A stretch of DNA of 64,000 bases from Chaunax sp. Z400 (Eukaryota; Chordata; Actinopteri; Lophiiformes; Chaunacidae). The DNA lies in the NCBI GenBank assembly GCA_037577475.1, contig JBAGJB010000227.1, forward strand, positions 50,001 to 114,000, read 5' to 3'. The notes beneath the pieces are model-generated. The model saw only the letters and a list, made by a program, of their open reading frames with translations. It was not told where the DNA came from and did no database searches. Shown in pieces: positions 44,501-57,444 of this stretch. Numbering within the stretch: the first letter of the stretch is position 1; each line of letters starts with the position of its first letter. The translations under genes were made by a program, and so were the position numbers.

Positions 44501-45510
44501 GGGGTGTTTATTTATTTGGTTACTTAATATTTATTCTTTCTTAGTGTATCTTCCTCTTTTTATATAAATGATAATGTAAAGTTGTAAGATATTTGAGTTG
44601 GTGTAAATATGTGTTGTAGGTGCATTTATGTGTGTATGTATAATATATGTATAGAATAATAAGGTATAATCACCATAGTGTATATTATTCATTATATTTT
44701 ATATGATATTAAATATTATATATACTGGATATTATATTACATACATGTATTGTTTAATAGTATATATAATATAGTATAATAAAATATAATATAGTATAAT
44801 ATAATAATATAGTATAGTAATACAATCAATGAGTTATGGAGAAGGGGTGGGATTGAAATAGTTTGGACTTCTTCTCACTCCTTTTCGAATATGTAAACAA
44901 GTCAAGTGTTTTACATTTCTTGCTTTATGCTTTTCACTGTCTGTAAATATTATGTCCACTATCTTTACGTATTCGAAATAAACATCTCAATCAATCAATC
45001 AAAAAACCTTTGGCTTGTGGCTGAAGCAGAAGCTCTGGGCTTTTCCTGCTCTAAACTATCCTTATTATATCTGCCTGTAAAAATCAGTCAACCTCTAGAT
45101 TAACGTTATCAAAACCTATCATCACCTGATCAACTAATATGCTTCCAACACTAGAGAGAATAAAATGTACATTTTATGGCTCAGAAAACTCACCATTCTT
45201 CCGATGAATGAGGTCCTGAACCAGCGGTTTGGCCACGTCCTCAAACACGTCCTCCTGACTGGCACCACTGCCAAATACCCCGGAGAATGTGTAGTACTGC
45301 ATCCATAGAGAACACAAAGTAAAACACAATCAAACAATGATGCCATGAACAGAAATCACTGACAGCCTGTATAGAATTTACACCAACCTTTTCGCGCTGC
45401 TCATTTCCGGTAACGCCAGGGGCATTCCGGTCAGCCATCAGAACTGTAGAGGTGTCGCAAAACTCCACAGATTCAAGTTGTTCCAAAACCGGACGAATAC
45501 GACAAAATAC
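41563..45510 (-). CDS. Kinesin-6 (KIF23/MKLP1-like) motor domain, motor-only, 5' end missing
   Basis: Eleven minus-strand exons join in phase (1092 nt, 363 codons): 45510-45388, 45296-45194, 43676-43540, 43437-43352, 43231-43121, 42936-42842, 42677-42559, 42409-42340, 42243-42164, 42034-41915, 41610-41563. Landmarks in order: VFCRIRPV (strand beta-1), TFSGVFGSG, PLVQDLIHRKNG, the P-loop GATDSGKT, GSPSEPGILPRALDMLFNSI, FEIYGEYIYDLL, APIDADGNLLPQ, SQLCMVDLDGTE, FGSHFDGEGNVGLIACVSP and MTFAEDTYK before TAG. The order and the IDADGN and HFDGEGNV blocks match KIF23, the centralspindlin motor. Missing: the upstream start exon, switch I (SSRSH replaced by KFKQSH), an intact switch II (DLAGSE is DLDGTE, and the following helix is shortened), and the whole neck, stalk and tail. 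Probably a truncated duplicate, either neofunctional or a young pseudogene. Confidence 0.75.
43795..45003 (+). mobile_element. LINE 3' part (CR1/L2/Rex-type RT end plus 3' UTR) in a kinesin intron
   Basis: The plus strand encodes the C-terminal part of a non-LTR reverse transcriptase: FLGVTIGDGISWKSHIKHV, VLPYLNYCAGIWGN and LQKRAIRVI. Two compensating frameshifts (near 44185 and 44280) put NNLLPRNIQKLFSDREGG in another frame, while YNLRGKFNFK returns to the first. The stop is at 44479-44481. A 0.5-kb AT-rich 3' UTR follows, ending in ATCAATCAATCAA near 45000, the short-repeat tail typical of this clade. 5'-truncated and inserted antisense between kinesin exons 2 and 3. Confidence 0.8.
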
Positions 45511-45548
45511 CTATAATACAGATGAAAGATGATGAGATACAGATCATT

Positions 45549-48500
45549 GTGTCTTTGTGTGTTTGTGTTTGTGTGTTTGTGTTTGTGTGTTTGTGTGTTT
45601 GTGTTTGTGTGTTTTCGTGTGTGTTTTTTACTCCAGCTGTGTGTGCGTGTGTGTGTTTTTACTCCAGCTGTGTGCGTGTGTGTGTTTTTTACTCCAGCTG
45701 TGTGTGTGTGTGCGTGTGTGTGTTTTTTACTCCAGCTGTAGGTGCGTGTGTGATTTTTACTCCAGCTGTGTGCGTGTGCGTGTGGTGATTTTTACTCCAG
45801 CTCTGTGCGTGTCTGTGTTTTTTACTCCAGCTGTGTGCGTGTGCGTGTGTGTGATTTTTACTCCAGCTGTGTGTGCGTGTGTGTGTTTTTTACTCCAGCT
45901 GTGTGTGCTTGTGTGTGTGTGTGTTTTTTACTCCAGCTTTGTGTGCGTGTGCGTGTGTGTGTTTTTTACTCCAGCTGTGTGTGCGTGTGTATGTGCGTGT
46001 GTGTTTTTTACTCCAGCTGTGTGTGCGTGTGCGTGTGTGTGTTTTTTACTCCAGCTGTGTGTGCGTGTGCGTGTGTGTGTGTTTTTTACTCCAGCTGTGT
46101 GAGCGTGTGTGATTTTTACTCCAGCTGCGTGCGCGTGTGTGTTTTTTTACTCCAGCTGTGTGCGTGTTTTTTACTCCAGCTGTGTGCGTGTGTGTGTTTT
46201 TTACTCCAGCTGTGTGTGCGTGTGTGATTTTTACTCCAGCTGTGTGTGCGTGTGTGTGTGTTTTACTCCAGCTGTGTGCGCGTGTGTGTTTTACTCCAGC
46301 TGTGTGCGCGTGTGTGTGTTTTTTACTCCAGCTGTGTGCGTGTGTGTGTTTTTTACTCCAGCTGTGTGCGTGTCTGTGTTTTTTACTCCAGCTGTGTGCG
46401 TGTGTGTGTTTTTTTACTCCAGCTGTGTGCGTGTGTGTGTTTTTTACTCCAGCTGTGTGCGTGTGTGTGTTTTTTACTCCAGCTGTGTGTGCGTGTGCGT
46501 GTGTGTGTTTTTTACTCCAGCTGTGTGTGCGTGTGCGTGTGTGTGTTTTTTACCCCAGCTCTGTGTGCGTGTGTGTGTTTTTTACTCCAGCTTTGTGTGC
46601 GTGTGCGTGTGTGTATTTTTTACTCCAGCTGTGTGTGCGTGTGCGTGTGTGTGTTTTTTACTCCAGCTGTGTGTGCGTGTGCGTGTGTGTGTTTTTTACC
46701 CCAGCTCTGTGTCCGTGTGCGTGTGTGTGTTTTTTACTCCAGCTGTGTGTGCGTGTGTGTTTTTTACTCCAGCTGTGTGTGTGTGTTTTTTACTCCAGCT
46801 GTAGGTGCGTGTGTGATTTATACTCCAGCTGTGTGCGTGTGTGTGATTTTTACTCCAGCTGTGTGCGTGTGTGTGATTTTTACTCCAGCTGTGTGTGTGT
46901 GTGTGTGTTTTTTACTCCAGCTGTGTGTGCGTGTGCGTGTGTGTGTTTTTTACTCCAGCTGTGTGTCCTTGTGCGTGTGTGTGTTTTTTACCCCAGCTCT
47001 GTGTGCGTGTGCGTGTGTGTGTTTTTTACTCCAGCTGTGTGTGCGTGTGCGTGTGTGTGTTTTTTACTCCAGCTGTGTGTGCGTGTGTTTTTTTACTCCA
47101 GCTGTGTGCGTGTGTGTGTTTTTTACTCTAGCTGTGTGCGTGTGCGTGTGTGTGTTTTTTACTCCAGCTGTGTGCGTGTGTGTGTTTTTTTACTCCAGCT
47201 GTGTGCGTGTGTGTGTTTTTTACTCCAGCTGTGTGCGTGTGTGTGTTTTTTACTCCAGCTGTGTGCGTGTGTGTGTTTTTTACTCCAGCTGTGTGCGTGT
47301 GTGTGTTTTTTACTCCAGCTGTGTGTGCGTGTGCGTGTGTGTGTTTTTTACTCCAGCTGTGTGTGCGTGTGCGTGTGTGTGTTTTTTACCCCAGCTCTGT
47401 GTGCGTGTGCGTGTGTGTGTTTTTTACTCCAGCTTTGTGTGCGTGTGCGTGTGTGTGTTTTTTACTCCAGCTGTGTGTGCGTGTGCGTGTGTGTGTTTTT
47501 TACTCCAGCTGTGTGTGCTTGTGCGTGTGTGTGTTTTTTACCCCAGCTCTGTGTGCGTGTGCGTGTGTGTGTTTTTTACTCCAGCTGTGTGTGCGTGTGC
47601 GTGTGTGTTTTTTACTCCAGCTGTGTGTGTGTGCGTGTGTGTGTTTTTTACTCCAGCTGTAGGTGCGTGTGTGATTTATACTCCAGCTGTGTGCGTGTGC
47701 GTGTGTGTGATTTTTACTCCAGCTGTGTGCGTGTGTGTGTGATTTTTACTCCAGCTGTGTGTGTGTGTGTGTGTTTTTGACTCCAGCTGTGTGCGTGTGC
47801 GCGTGTGTGTGATTTTTACTCCAGCTGTGTGTGCGTGTGTTTTTTTACTCCAGCTGTGTGCGTGTGTGTGTTTTTTACTCTAGCTGTGTGCGTGTGCGTG
47901 TGTGTGTTTTTTACTCCAGCTGTGTGCGTGTGTGTGTGTTTTTTACTCCAGCTGTGTGTGCGTGTGGGTGTGTGTGTTTTTTACTACAGCTGTGTGTGTG
48001 TTTTTTACTCCAGCTATGTGTGCATGTGTGTTTTTTACTCCAGCCGTGTGCGCGTGTGTGTGTTTTTTACTCCAGCTGTGTGTGCGTGTGTGTGTTTTTT
48101 ACTCCAGCTGTTTGCGCGTGTGTGTGTGTGTTTTTTACTCCAGCTGTGTGCGTGTGCGTGTTTGTGTGTCTTTTACTCCAGCTGTGTGTGCGCGTGTGTT
48201 TGTGTTTTTTACTCCAGCTGTGTGTGCGTGTGTGATTTTTACTCCAGGTGTGTGCGCGTGTGTGTGATTTTTACTCCAGCTGTGTGTGCGTGTGTGTGTG
48301 TGTTTTACTCCAGCTGTGTGTGCGCGTGTGTGTGTTTTACTCCAGCTGTGTGTGCGCGTGTGTGTGTGTTTTTTACTCCAGCTGTGTGTGCGCGTGTGTG
48401 TGATTTTTACTCCAGCTGTGTGTGCGCGTGTGTGTGTGTTTTTTACTCCAGCTGTGTGTGCGCGTGTGTGTGATTTTTACTCCAGCTGTGTGTGCGTGTG

Positions 48501-50827
48501 TTTTTTACTCCAGCTGTGTGTGCGCGTGTGTGTGATTTTTACTCCAGCTGTGTGTGCGTGTGGGTGTGTGTGTTTTTTACTCCAGCTGTGTGTGTGTTTT
48601 TTACTCCAGCTGTGTGTGCATGTGTGTGTTTTTTACTCCAGCTGTGTGTGCGTGTGTGTGTTTGTTACTCCAGCTGTGTGTGCGTGTGCGTGTCTGTGTT
48701 TACTACTCCAGCTTTGTGTGCTTGTGCGTGTGTTTTTTACTCCAGCTTTGTGTGCGTGTGCGTGTGTGTGTTTTTTACTCCAGCTGTGTGTGCGTGTGCG
48801 TGTGTGTGTTTTTTACTCCAGCTGTGTGTGCGTGTGCGTGTGTGTGTTTTTTACTCCAGCTGTGTGTGCGTGTGCGTGTGTGTGTGTTTTTTACTCCAGC
48901 TGTGTGTGCGTGTGTGATTTTTACTCCAGCTGTGTGTGCGTGTGCGTGTGTGTGTTTTTTACTCCAGCTGTGTGTGCGTGTGCGTGTGTGTGTTTTTTAC
49001 TCCAGCTGTGTGTGCGCGTGTGTGTGTGTTTTCTACTCCAGCTATGTGTGCATGTGTGTTTTTTACTCCAGCTGTGTGCGCGTGTGTGTGTTTTTTACTC
49101 CAGCTGTGTGTGCGTGTGTGTGTTTTTTACTCCAGCTGTGTGCGCGTGTGTGTGTGTTTTTTACTCCAGCTGTGTGCGTGTGCGTGTGTGTCTGTCTTTT
49201 ACTCCAGCTATGTGTGCGCGTGTGTTTGTGTTTTTTACTTCAGCTGTGTGTGCGTGTGTGATTTTTACTCCAGCTGTGTGCGCGTGTGTGTGATTTTTAC
49301 TCCAGCTGTGTGTGCGCGTGTGTGTGTGTTTTACTCCAGCTGTGTGTGCGTGTGTGTGTGTGTTTTTTACTCCAGCTGTGTGTGCGTGTGTGATTTTTAC
49401 TCCAGGTGTGTGCGCGTGTGTGTGATTTTTACTCCAGCTGTGTGTGCGTGTGTGTGTGTGTTTTACTCCAGCTGTGTGTGCGCGTGTGTGTGTTTTACTC
49501 CAGCTGTGTGTGCGCGTGTGTGTGTGTTTTTTACTCCAGCTGTGTGTGCGCGTGTGTGTGATTTTTACTCCAGCTGTGTGTGCGCGTGTGTGTGTGTTTT
49601 TTACTCCAGCTGTGTGTGCGCGTGTGTGTGATTTTTACTCCAGCTGTGTGTGCGTGTGTTTTTTACTCCAGCTGTGTGTGCGCGTGTGTGTGATTTTTAC
49701 TCCAGCTGTGTGTGCGTGTGGGTGTGTGTGTTTTTTACTCCAGCTGTGTGTGTGTTTTTTACTCCAGCTGTGTGTGCATGTGTGTGTTTTTTACTCCAGC
49801 TGTGTGTGCGTGTGTGTGTTTGTTACTCCAGCTGTGTGTGCGTGTGCGTGTCTGTGTTTACTACTCCAGCTTTGTGTGCTTGTGCGTGTGTTTTTTACTC
49901 CAGCTTTGTGTGCGTGTGCGTGTGTGTGTTTTTTACTCCAGCTGTGTGTGCGTGTGCGTGTGTGTGTTTTTTACTCCAGCTGTGTGTGCGTGTGCGTGTG
50001 TGTGTTTTTTACTCCAGCTGTGTGTGCGTGTGCGTGTGTGTGTGTTTTTTACTCCAGCTGTGTGTGCGTGTGTGATTTTTACTCCAGCTGTGTGTGCGTG
50101 TGCGTGTGTGTGTGTTTTTTACTCCAGCTGTGTGTGCGTGTGCGTGTGTGTGTTTTTTACTCCAGCTGTGTGTGCGCGTGTGTGTGTGTTTTCTACTCCA
50201 GCTATGTGTGCATGTGTGTTTTTTACTCCAGCTGTGTGCGCGTGTGTGTGTTTTTTACTCCAGCTGTGTGTGCGTGTGTGTGTTTTTTACTCCAGCTGTG
50301 TGCGCGTGTGTGTGTGTTTTTTACTCCAGCTGTGTGCGTGTGCGTGTGTGTCTGTCTTTTACTCCAGCTATGTGTGCGCGTGTGTTTGTGTTTTTTACTT
50401 CAGCTGTGTGTGCGTGTGTGATTTTTACTCCAGCTGTGTGCGCGTGTGTGTGATTTTTACTCCAGCTGTGTGTGCGCGTGTGTGTGTGTTTTACTCCAGC
50501 TGTGTGTGCGTGTGTGTGTGTGTTTTTTACTCCAGCTGTGTGTGCGCGTGTGTGTGATTTTTACTCCAGCTGTGTGTGCGCGTGTGTGTGTGTTTTTTAC
50601 TCCAGCTGTGTGTGCGCGTGTGTGTGATTTTTACTCCAGCTGTGTGTGCGTGTGTTTTTTACTCCAGCTGTGTGTGCGCGTGTGTGTGATTTTTACTCCA
50701 GCTGTGTGTGCGTGTGGGTGTGTGTGTTTTTTACTCCAGCTGTGTGTGTGTTTTTTACTCCAGCTGTGTGTGCGTGTGTGTGTTTTTTACTCCAGCTGTG
50801 TGTGCGTGTTTGTGTTTTTTACTCCAG

Positions 50828-50861
<34 letters not shown>

Positions 50862-53800
50862 TTTTTACTCCAGCTTTGTGTGCGTGTGCGTGTGTGTGTT
50901 TTTTACTCCAGCTGTGTGTGCGTGTGCGTGTTTTTTACTCCAGCTGTGTGTGCGTGTGCGTGTGTGTGTGTTTTTTACTCCAGCTGTGTGTGCGTGTGTG
51001 ATTTTTACTCCAGCTGTGTGTGCGTGTGTGTGTTTTTTACTCCAGCTGTGTGTGCGTGTGTGTGTGTTTTTTACTCCAGCTGTGTGTGCGTGTGTGTGTT
51101 TGTTACTCCAGCTGTGTGTGCGTGTGCGTGTCTGTGTTTACTACTCCAGCTGTGTGTGCTTGTGCGTGTGTTTTTTACTCCAGCTTTGTGTGCGTGTGCG
51201 TGTGTGTGTTTTTTACTCCAGCTGTGTGTGCGTGTGCGTGTGTGTGTTTTTTACTCCAGCTGTGTGTGCGTGTGCGTGTGTGTGTGTTTTTTACTCCAGC
51301 TGTGTGTGCGTGTGTGATTTTTACTCCAGCTGTAGGTGCGTGTGTGATTTTTACTCCAGCTGTAGGTGCGTGTGTGATTTTTACTCCAGCTGTGTGTGCG
51401 TGTGTGATTTTTACTCCAGCTGTAGGTGCGTGTGTGATTTTTACTCCAGCTGTGTGTGCGTGTGTGATTTTTACTCCAGCTGTAGGTGCGTGTGTGATTT
51501 TTACTCCAGCTGTGTGCGTGTGGTGATTTTTACTCCAGCTCTGTGCGTGTCTGTGTTTTTTACTCCAGCTGTGTGCGTGTGCGTGTGTGTGATTTTTACT
51601 CCAGCTGTGTGTGCGTGTGTGTGTTTTTTACTCCAGCTGTGTGTGCTTGTGCGTGTGTGTGTTTTTTACTCCAGCTTTGTGTGCGTGTGCGTGTGTGTGT
51701 TTTTTACTCCAGCTGTGTGTGCGTGTGTATGTGCGTGTGTGTGTTTTTTACTCCAGCTGTGTGTGCGTGTGCGTGTGTGTGTTTTTTACTCCAGCTGTGT
51801 GAGCGTGTGTGATTTTTACTCCAGCTGCGTGCGCATGTGTGTTTTTTTACTCCAGCTGTGTGCGTGTTTTTTACTCCAGCTGTGTGCGTGTGTGTGTTTT
51901 TTACTCCAGCTGTGTGTGCGTGTGTGATTTTTACTCCAGCTGTGTGTGCGTGTGTGTGTGTTTTACTCCAGCTGTGTGCGCGTGTGTGTTTTACTCCAGC
52001 TGTGTGCGCGTGTGTGTGTTTTTTACTCCAGCTGTGTGCGTGTGTGTGTTTTTTACTCCAGCTGTGTGCGTGTGTGTGTTTTTTTACTCCAGCTGTGTGC
52101 GTGTGTGTGTTTTTTACTCCAGCTGTGTGCGTGTGTGTGTTTTTCACTCCAGCTGTGTGCGTGTGTGTGTTTTTTACTCCAGCTGTGTGTGCGTGTGCGT
52201 GTGTGTGTTTTTTACTCCAGCTTTGTGTGCGTGTGCGTGTTTTTTACTCCAGCTGTGTGTGCGTGTGCGTGTGTGTGTTTTTTACTCCAGCTGTGTGTGC
52301 GTGTGCGTGTGTGTGTTTTTTACCCCAGCTCTGTGTGCGTGTGCGTGTGTGTGTTTTTTACTCCAGCTTTGTGTGCGTGTGCGTGTTTTTTACTCCAGCT
52401 GTGTGTGCGTGTGCGTGTGTGTGTTTTTTACTCCAGCTGTGTGTGCGTGTGCGTGTGTGTGTTTTTTACCCCAGCTCTGTGTGCGTGTGTGTGTTTTTTA
52501 CTCCAGCTGTGTGTGCGTGTGTGTTTTTTACTCCAGCTGTAGGTGCGTGTGTGATTTATACTCCAGCTGTGTGCGTGTGTGTGATTTTTACTCCAGCTGT
52601 GTGCGTGTGTGTGATTTTTACTCCAGCTGTGTGTGTGTGTGTGTGTTTTTTACTCCAGCTGTGTGCATGTGCGCGTGTGTGTGATTTTTACTCCAGCTGT
52701 GTGTGCGTGTGCGTGTGTGTGTTTTTTACTCCAGCTGTGTGTGCTTGTGCGTGTGTGTGTTTTTTACCCCAGCTCTGTGTGCGTGTGCGTGTGTGTGTTT
52801 TTTACTCCAGCTGTGTGTGCGTGTGCGTGTGTGTGTTTTTTACTCCAGCTGTGTGTGCGTGTGTTTTTTTACTCCAGCTGTGTGCGTGTGTGTGTTTTTT
52901 ACTCTAGCTGTGTGCGTGTGCGTGTGTGTGTTTTTTACTCCAGCTGTGTGCGTGTGTGTGTTTTTTTACTCCAGCTGTGTGCGTGTGTGTGTTTTTTACT
53001 CCAGCTGTGTGCGTGTGTGTGTTTTTTACTCCAGCTGTGTGCGTGTGTGTGTTTTTTACTCCAGCTGTGTGCGTGTATGTGTTTTTTACTCCAGCTGTGT
53101 GTGCGTGTGCGTGTGTGTGTTTTTTACTCCAGCTGTGTGTGCGTGTGCGTGTGTGTGTTTTTTACCCCAGCTCTGTGTGCGTGTGCGTGTGTGTGTTTTT
53201 TACTCCAGCTTTGTGTGCGTGTGCGTGTGTGTGTTTTTTACTCCAGCTGTGTGTGCGTGTGCGTGTGTGTGTTTTTTACTCCAGCTGTGTGTGCTTGTGC
53301 GTGTGTGTGTTTTTTACCCCAGCTCTGTGTGCGTGTGCGTGTGTGTGTTTTTTACTCCAGCTGTGTGTGCGTGTGCGTGTGTGTTTTTTACTCCAGCTGT
53401 GTGTGTGTGTGCGTGTGTGTGTTTTTTACTCCAGCTGTAGGTGCGTGTGTGATTTATACTCCAGCTGTGTGCGTGTGCGTGTGTGTGATTTTTACTCCAG
53501 CTGTGTGCGTGTGTGTGTGATTTTTACTCCAGCTGTGTGTGTGTGTGTGTGTTTTTGACTCCAGCTGTGTGCGTGTGCGCGTGTGTGTGATTTTTACTCC
53601 AGCTGTGTGTGCGTGTGTTTTTTTACTCCAGCTGTGTGCGTGTGTGTGTTTTTTACTCTAGCTGTGTGCGTGTGCGTGTGTGTGTTTTTTACTCCAGCTA
53701 TGTGTGCGTGTGGGTGTGTGTGTTTTTTACTACAGCTGTGTGTGTGTTTTTTACTCCAGCTATGTGTGCATGTGTGTTTTTTACTCCAGCCGTGTGCGCG

Positions 53801-55441
53801 TGTGTGTGTTTTTTACTCCAGCTGTGTGTGCGTGTGTGTGTTTTTTACTCCAGCTGTTTGCGCGTGTGTGTGTGTTTTTTACTCCAGCTGTGTGCGTGTG
53901 CGTGTTTGTGTGTCTTTTACTCCAGCTGTGTGTGCGCGTGTGTTTGTGTTTTTTACTCCAGCTGTGTGTGCGTGTGTGATTTTTACTCCAGGTGTGTGCG
54001 CGTGTGTGTGATTTTTACTCCAGGTGTGTGCACGTGTGTGTGATTTTTACTCCAGGTGTGTGCGTGTGTGTGTGTGTTTTACTCCAGCTGTGTGTGCGCG
54101 TGTGTGTGTGTTTTTTACTCCAGCTGTGTGTGCGCGTGTGTGTGATTTTTACTCCAGCTGTGTGTGCGCGTGTGTGTGTGTTTATTACTCCAGCTGTGTG
54201 TGCGCGTGTGTGTGATTTTTACTCCAGCTGTGTGTGCGTGTGTTTTTTACTCCAGCTGTGTGTGCGCGTGTGTGTGATTTTTACTCCAGCTGTGTGTGCG
54301 TGTGGGTGTGTGTGTTTTTTACTCCAGCTGTGTGTGTGTTTTTTACTCCAGCTGTGTGTGCGTGTGTGTGTTTTTTACTCCAGCTGTGTGTGCGTGTGTG
54401 TGTTTGTTACTCCAGCTGTGTGTGCGTGTGCGTGTCTGTGTTTACTACTCCAGCTTTGTGTGCTTGTGCGTGTGTTTTTTACTCCAGCTTTGTGTGCGTG
54501 TGCGTGTGTGTGTTTTTTACTCCAGCTGTGTGTGCGTGTGCGTGTGTGTGTTTTTTACTCCAGCTGTGTGTGCGTGTGCGTGTGTGTGTTTTTTACTCCA
54601 GCTGTGTGTGCGTGTGCGTGTGTGTGTGTTTTTTACTCCAGCTGTGTGTGCGTGTGTGATTTTTACTCCAGCTGTGTGTGCGTGTGTGTGTTTTTTACTC
54701 CAGCTGTGTGTGCGTGTGCGTGTGTGTGTGTTTTTTACTCCAGCTGTGTGTGCGTGTGCGTGTGTGTGTTTTTTACTCCAGCTGTGTGTGCGCGTGTGTG
54801 TGTGTTTTCTACTCCAGCTATGTGTGCATGTGTGTTTTTTACTCCAGCTGTGTGCGCTTGTGTGTGTTTTTTACTCCAGCTGTGTGTGCGTGTGTGTGTT
54901 TTTTACTCCAGCTGTGTGCGCGTGTGTGTGTGTTTTTTACTCCAGCTGTGTGCGTGTGCGTGTGTGTCTGTCTTTTACTCCAGCTATTTGTGCGCGTGTG
55001 TTTGTGTTTTTTACTCCAGCTGTGTGTGCGTGTGTGATTTTTACTCCAGCTGTGTGCGCGTGTGTGTGATTTTTACTCCAGCTGTGTGCGCGTGTGTGTG
55101 TGTTTTACTCCAGCTGTGTGTGCGCGTGTGTGTGTGTTTTTTACTCCAGCTGTGTGTGCGCGTGTGTGTGATTTTTACTCCAGCTGTGTGTGCGCGTGTG
55201 TGTGTGTTTTTTACTCCAGCTGTGTGTGCGCGTGTGTGTGATTTTTACTCCAGCTGTGTGTGCGTGTGTTTTTTACTCCAGCTGTGTGTGCGCGTGTGTG
55301 TGATTTTTACTCCAGCTGTGTGTGCGTGTGGGTGTGTGTGTTTTTTACTCCAGCTGTGTGTGTGTTTTTTACTCCAGCTGTGTGTGCGTGTGTGTGTTTT
55401 TTACTCCAGCTGTGTGTGCGTGTTTGTGTTTTTTACTCCAG

Positions 55442-55475
<34 letters not shown>

Positions 55476-57236
55476 TTTTTACTCCAGCTTTGTGTGCGTG
55501 TGCGTGTGTGTGTTTTTTACTCCAGCTGTGTGTGCGTGTGCGTGTGCGTGTTTTTTACTCCAGCTGTGTGTGCGTGTGCGTGTGTGTGTGTTTTTTACTC
55601 CAGCTGTGTGTGCGTGTGTGATTTTTACTCCAGCTGTGTGTGCGTGTGTGTTTTTTACTCCAGCTGTGTGTGCGTGTGTGTGTGTTTTTTACTCCAGCTG
55701 TGTGTGCGTGTGTGTGTTTGTCACTCCAGCTGTGTGTGCGTGTGCGTGTCTGTGTTTACTACTCCAGCTGTGTGTGCTTGTGCGTGTGTTTTTTACTCCA
55801 GCTTTGTGTGCGTGTGCGTGTGTGTGTTTTTTACTCCAGCTGTGTGTGCGTGTGCGTGTGTGTGTTTTTTACTCCAGCTGTGTGTGCGTGTGCGTGTGTG
55901 TGTGTTTTTTACTCCAGCTGTGTGTGCGTGTGTGATTTTTACTCCAGCTGTGTGTGCGTGTGTGTGTTTTTTACTCCAGCTGTGTGTGCGTGTGTGTGTG
56001 TTTTTTACTCCAGCTGTGTGTGCGTGTGTGATTTTTACTCCAGCTGTGTGCGCGTGTGTGTGTTTTTTACTCCAGCTGTGTGTGCTTGTGCGTGTGTTTT
56101 TTACTCCAGCTTTGTGTGCGTGTGCGTGTGTGTGTTTTTTACTCCAGCTGTGTGTGCGTGTGCGTGTGCGTGTGTGTGTTTTTTACTCCAGCTGTGTGTG
56201 CGTGTGCGTGTGTGTGTTTTTTACTCCAGCTGCGTGTGCGTGTGTGTGTGTTTTTTACTCCAGCTGTGTGTGCGTGTGCGTGTGTGTGTTTTTTACTCCA
56301 GCTGTGTGCGTGTGCGTGTGTGTGTGTTTTTTACTCCAGCTGTGTGTGCGTGTGTGTTTTTTACTCCAGCTGTGTGTGTGTTTTTTACTCCAGCTGTGTG
56401 TGCGTGTGTGTGTGTGTTTTTTACTCCAGCTGTGTGTGTGTTTTTTACTCCAGTTGTGTGTGCGTGTGTGTTTTTTTTCAGCTGTGTGTGCGTGTGTGTG
56501 TGTGTGTTTTTTACTCCAGCTGTGTGCGTGTGTGTGTGTTTTTTACTCCAGCTGTGTGTGCGTGTGCGTGTGTGTGTTTTTTACTCCAGCTGTGTGCGTG
56601 TGCGTGTGTGTGTGTTTTTTACTCCAGCTGTGTGTGCGTGTGTGTTTTTTACTCCAGCTGTGTGTGCGTGTGTGTTTTTTACTCCAGCTGTGTGTGCGTG
56701 TGTGTGTGTGTTTTTTACTCCAGCTGTGTGTGCGTGTGTGTTTTTTACTCCAGCTGTGTGTGTGTTTTTTACTCCAGTTGTGTGTGCGTGTGTGTTTTTT
56801 TTCAGCTGTGTGTGCGTGTGTGTTTTTTACTCCAGCTGTGTGTTTGTGTGCATGTGCGTGTGTGTGTTCTTTACTCCAGGTGTGTGTTTGTGTGCGTGTG
56901 TGTGTGTTTTTTACTCCAGCTGTGTGTGCGTGTGTGTGTGTGTTTTTACTCCAGCTGTGTGTGCGTGTGTGTGTTTTTTACTCCAGCTGTGTGTGCGTGT
57001 GTGTGTGTGTTTTTTAGTCCAGCTGTGTGTGCGTGTGTGTTTTTTACTCCAGCTGTGTGTGCGTGTGCGTGTGTGTGTTTTTTACTCCAGCTGTGTGTGC
57101 GTGTGCGTGTGTGTGTGTGTTTTAATCCAGCTGTGTGTGCGTGTGCGTGTGTGTGTGTGTTTTTTACTCCAGCTGTGTGTACGTGTGTGTGTTTTTTACT
57201 CCAGCTGTGTGTGCGTGTTTGTGTTTTTTACTCCAG

Positions 57237-57270
<34 letters not shown>

Positions 57271-57412
57271 TTTTTACTCCAGCTGTGTGTGCATGTGCGT
57301 GTGTGTTTTTTACTCCAGCTGTGTGTGTGTGCGTGTGTGTGTGTTTTTTACTCCAGCTGTGTGTGCGTGCGTGCGCGTGTGTGTGTCTGTGTGTGTGTGT
57401 TTTTTCCTCCAG

Positions 57413-57444
<32 letters not shown>

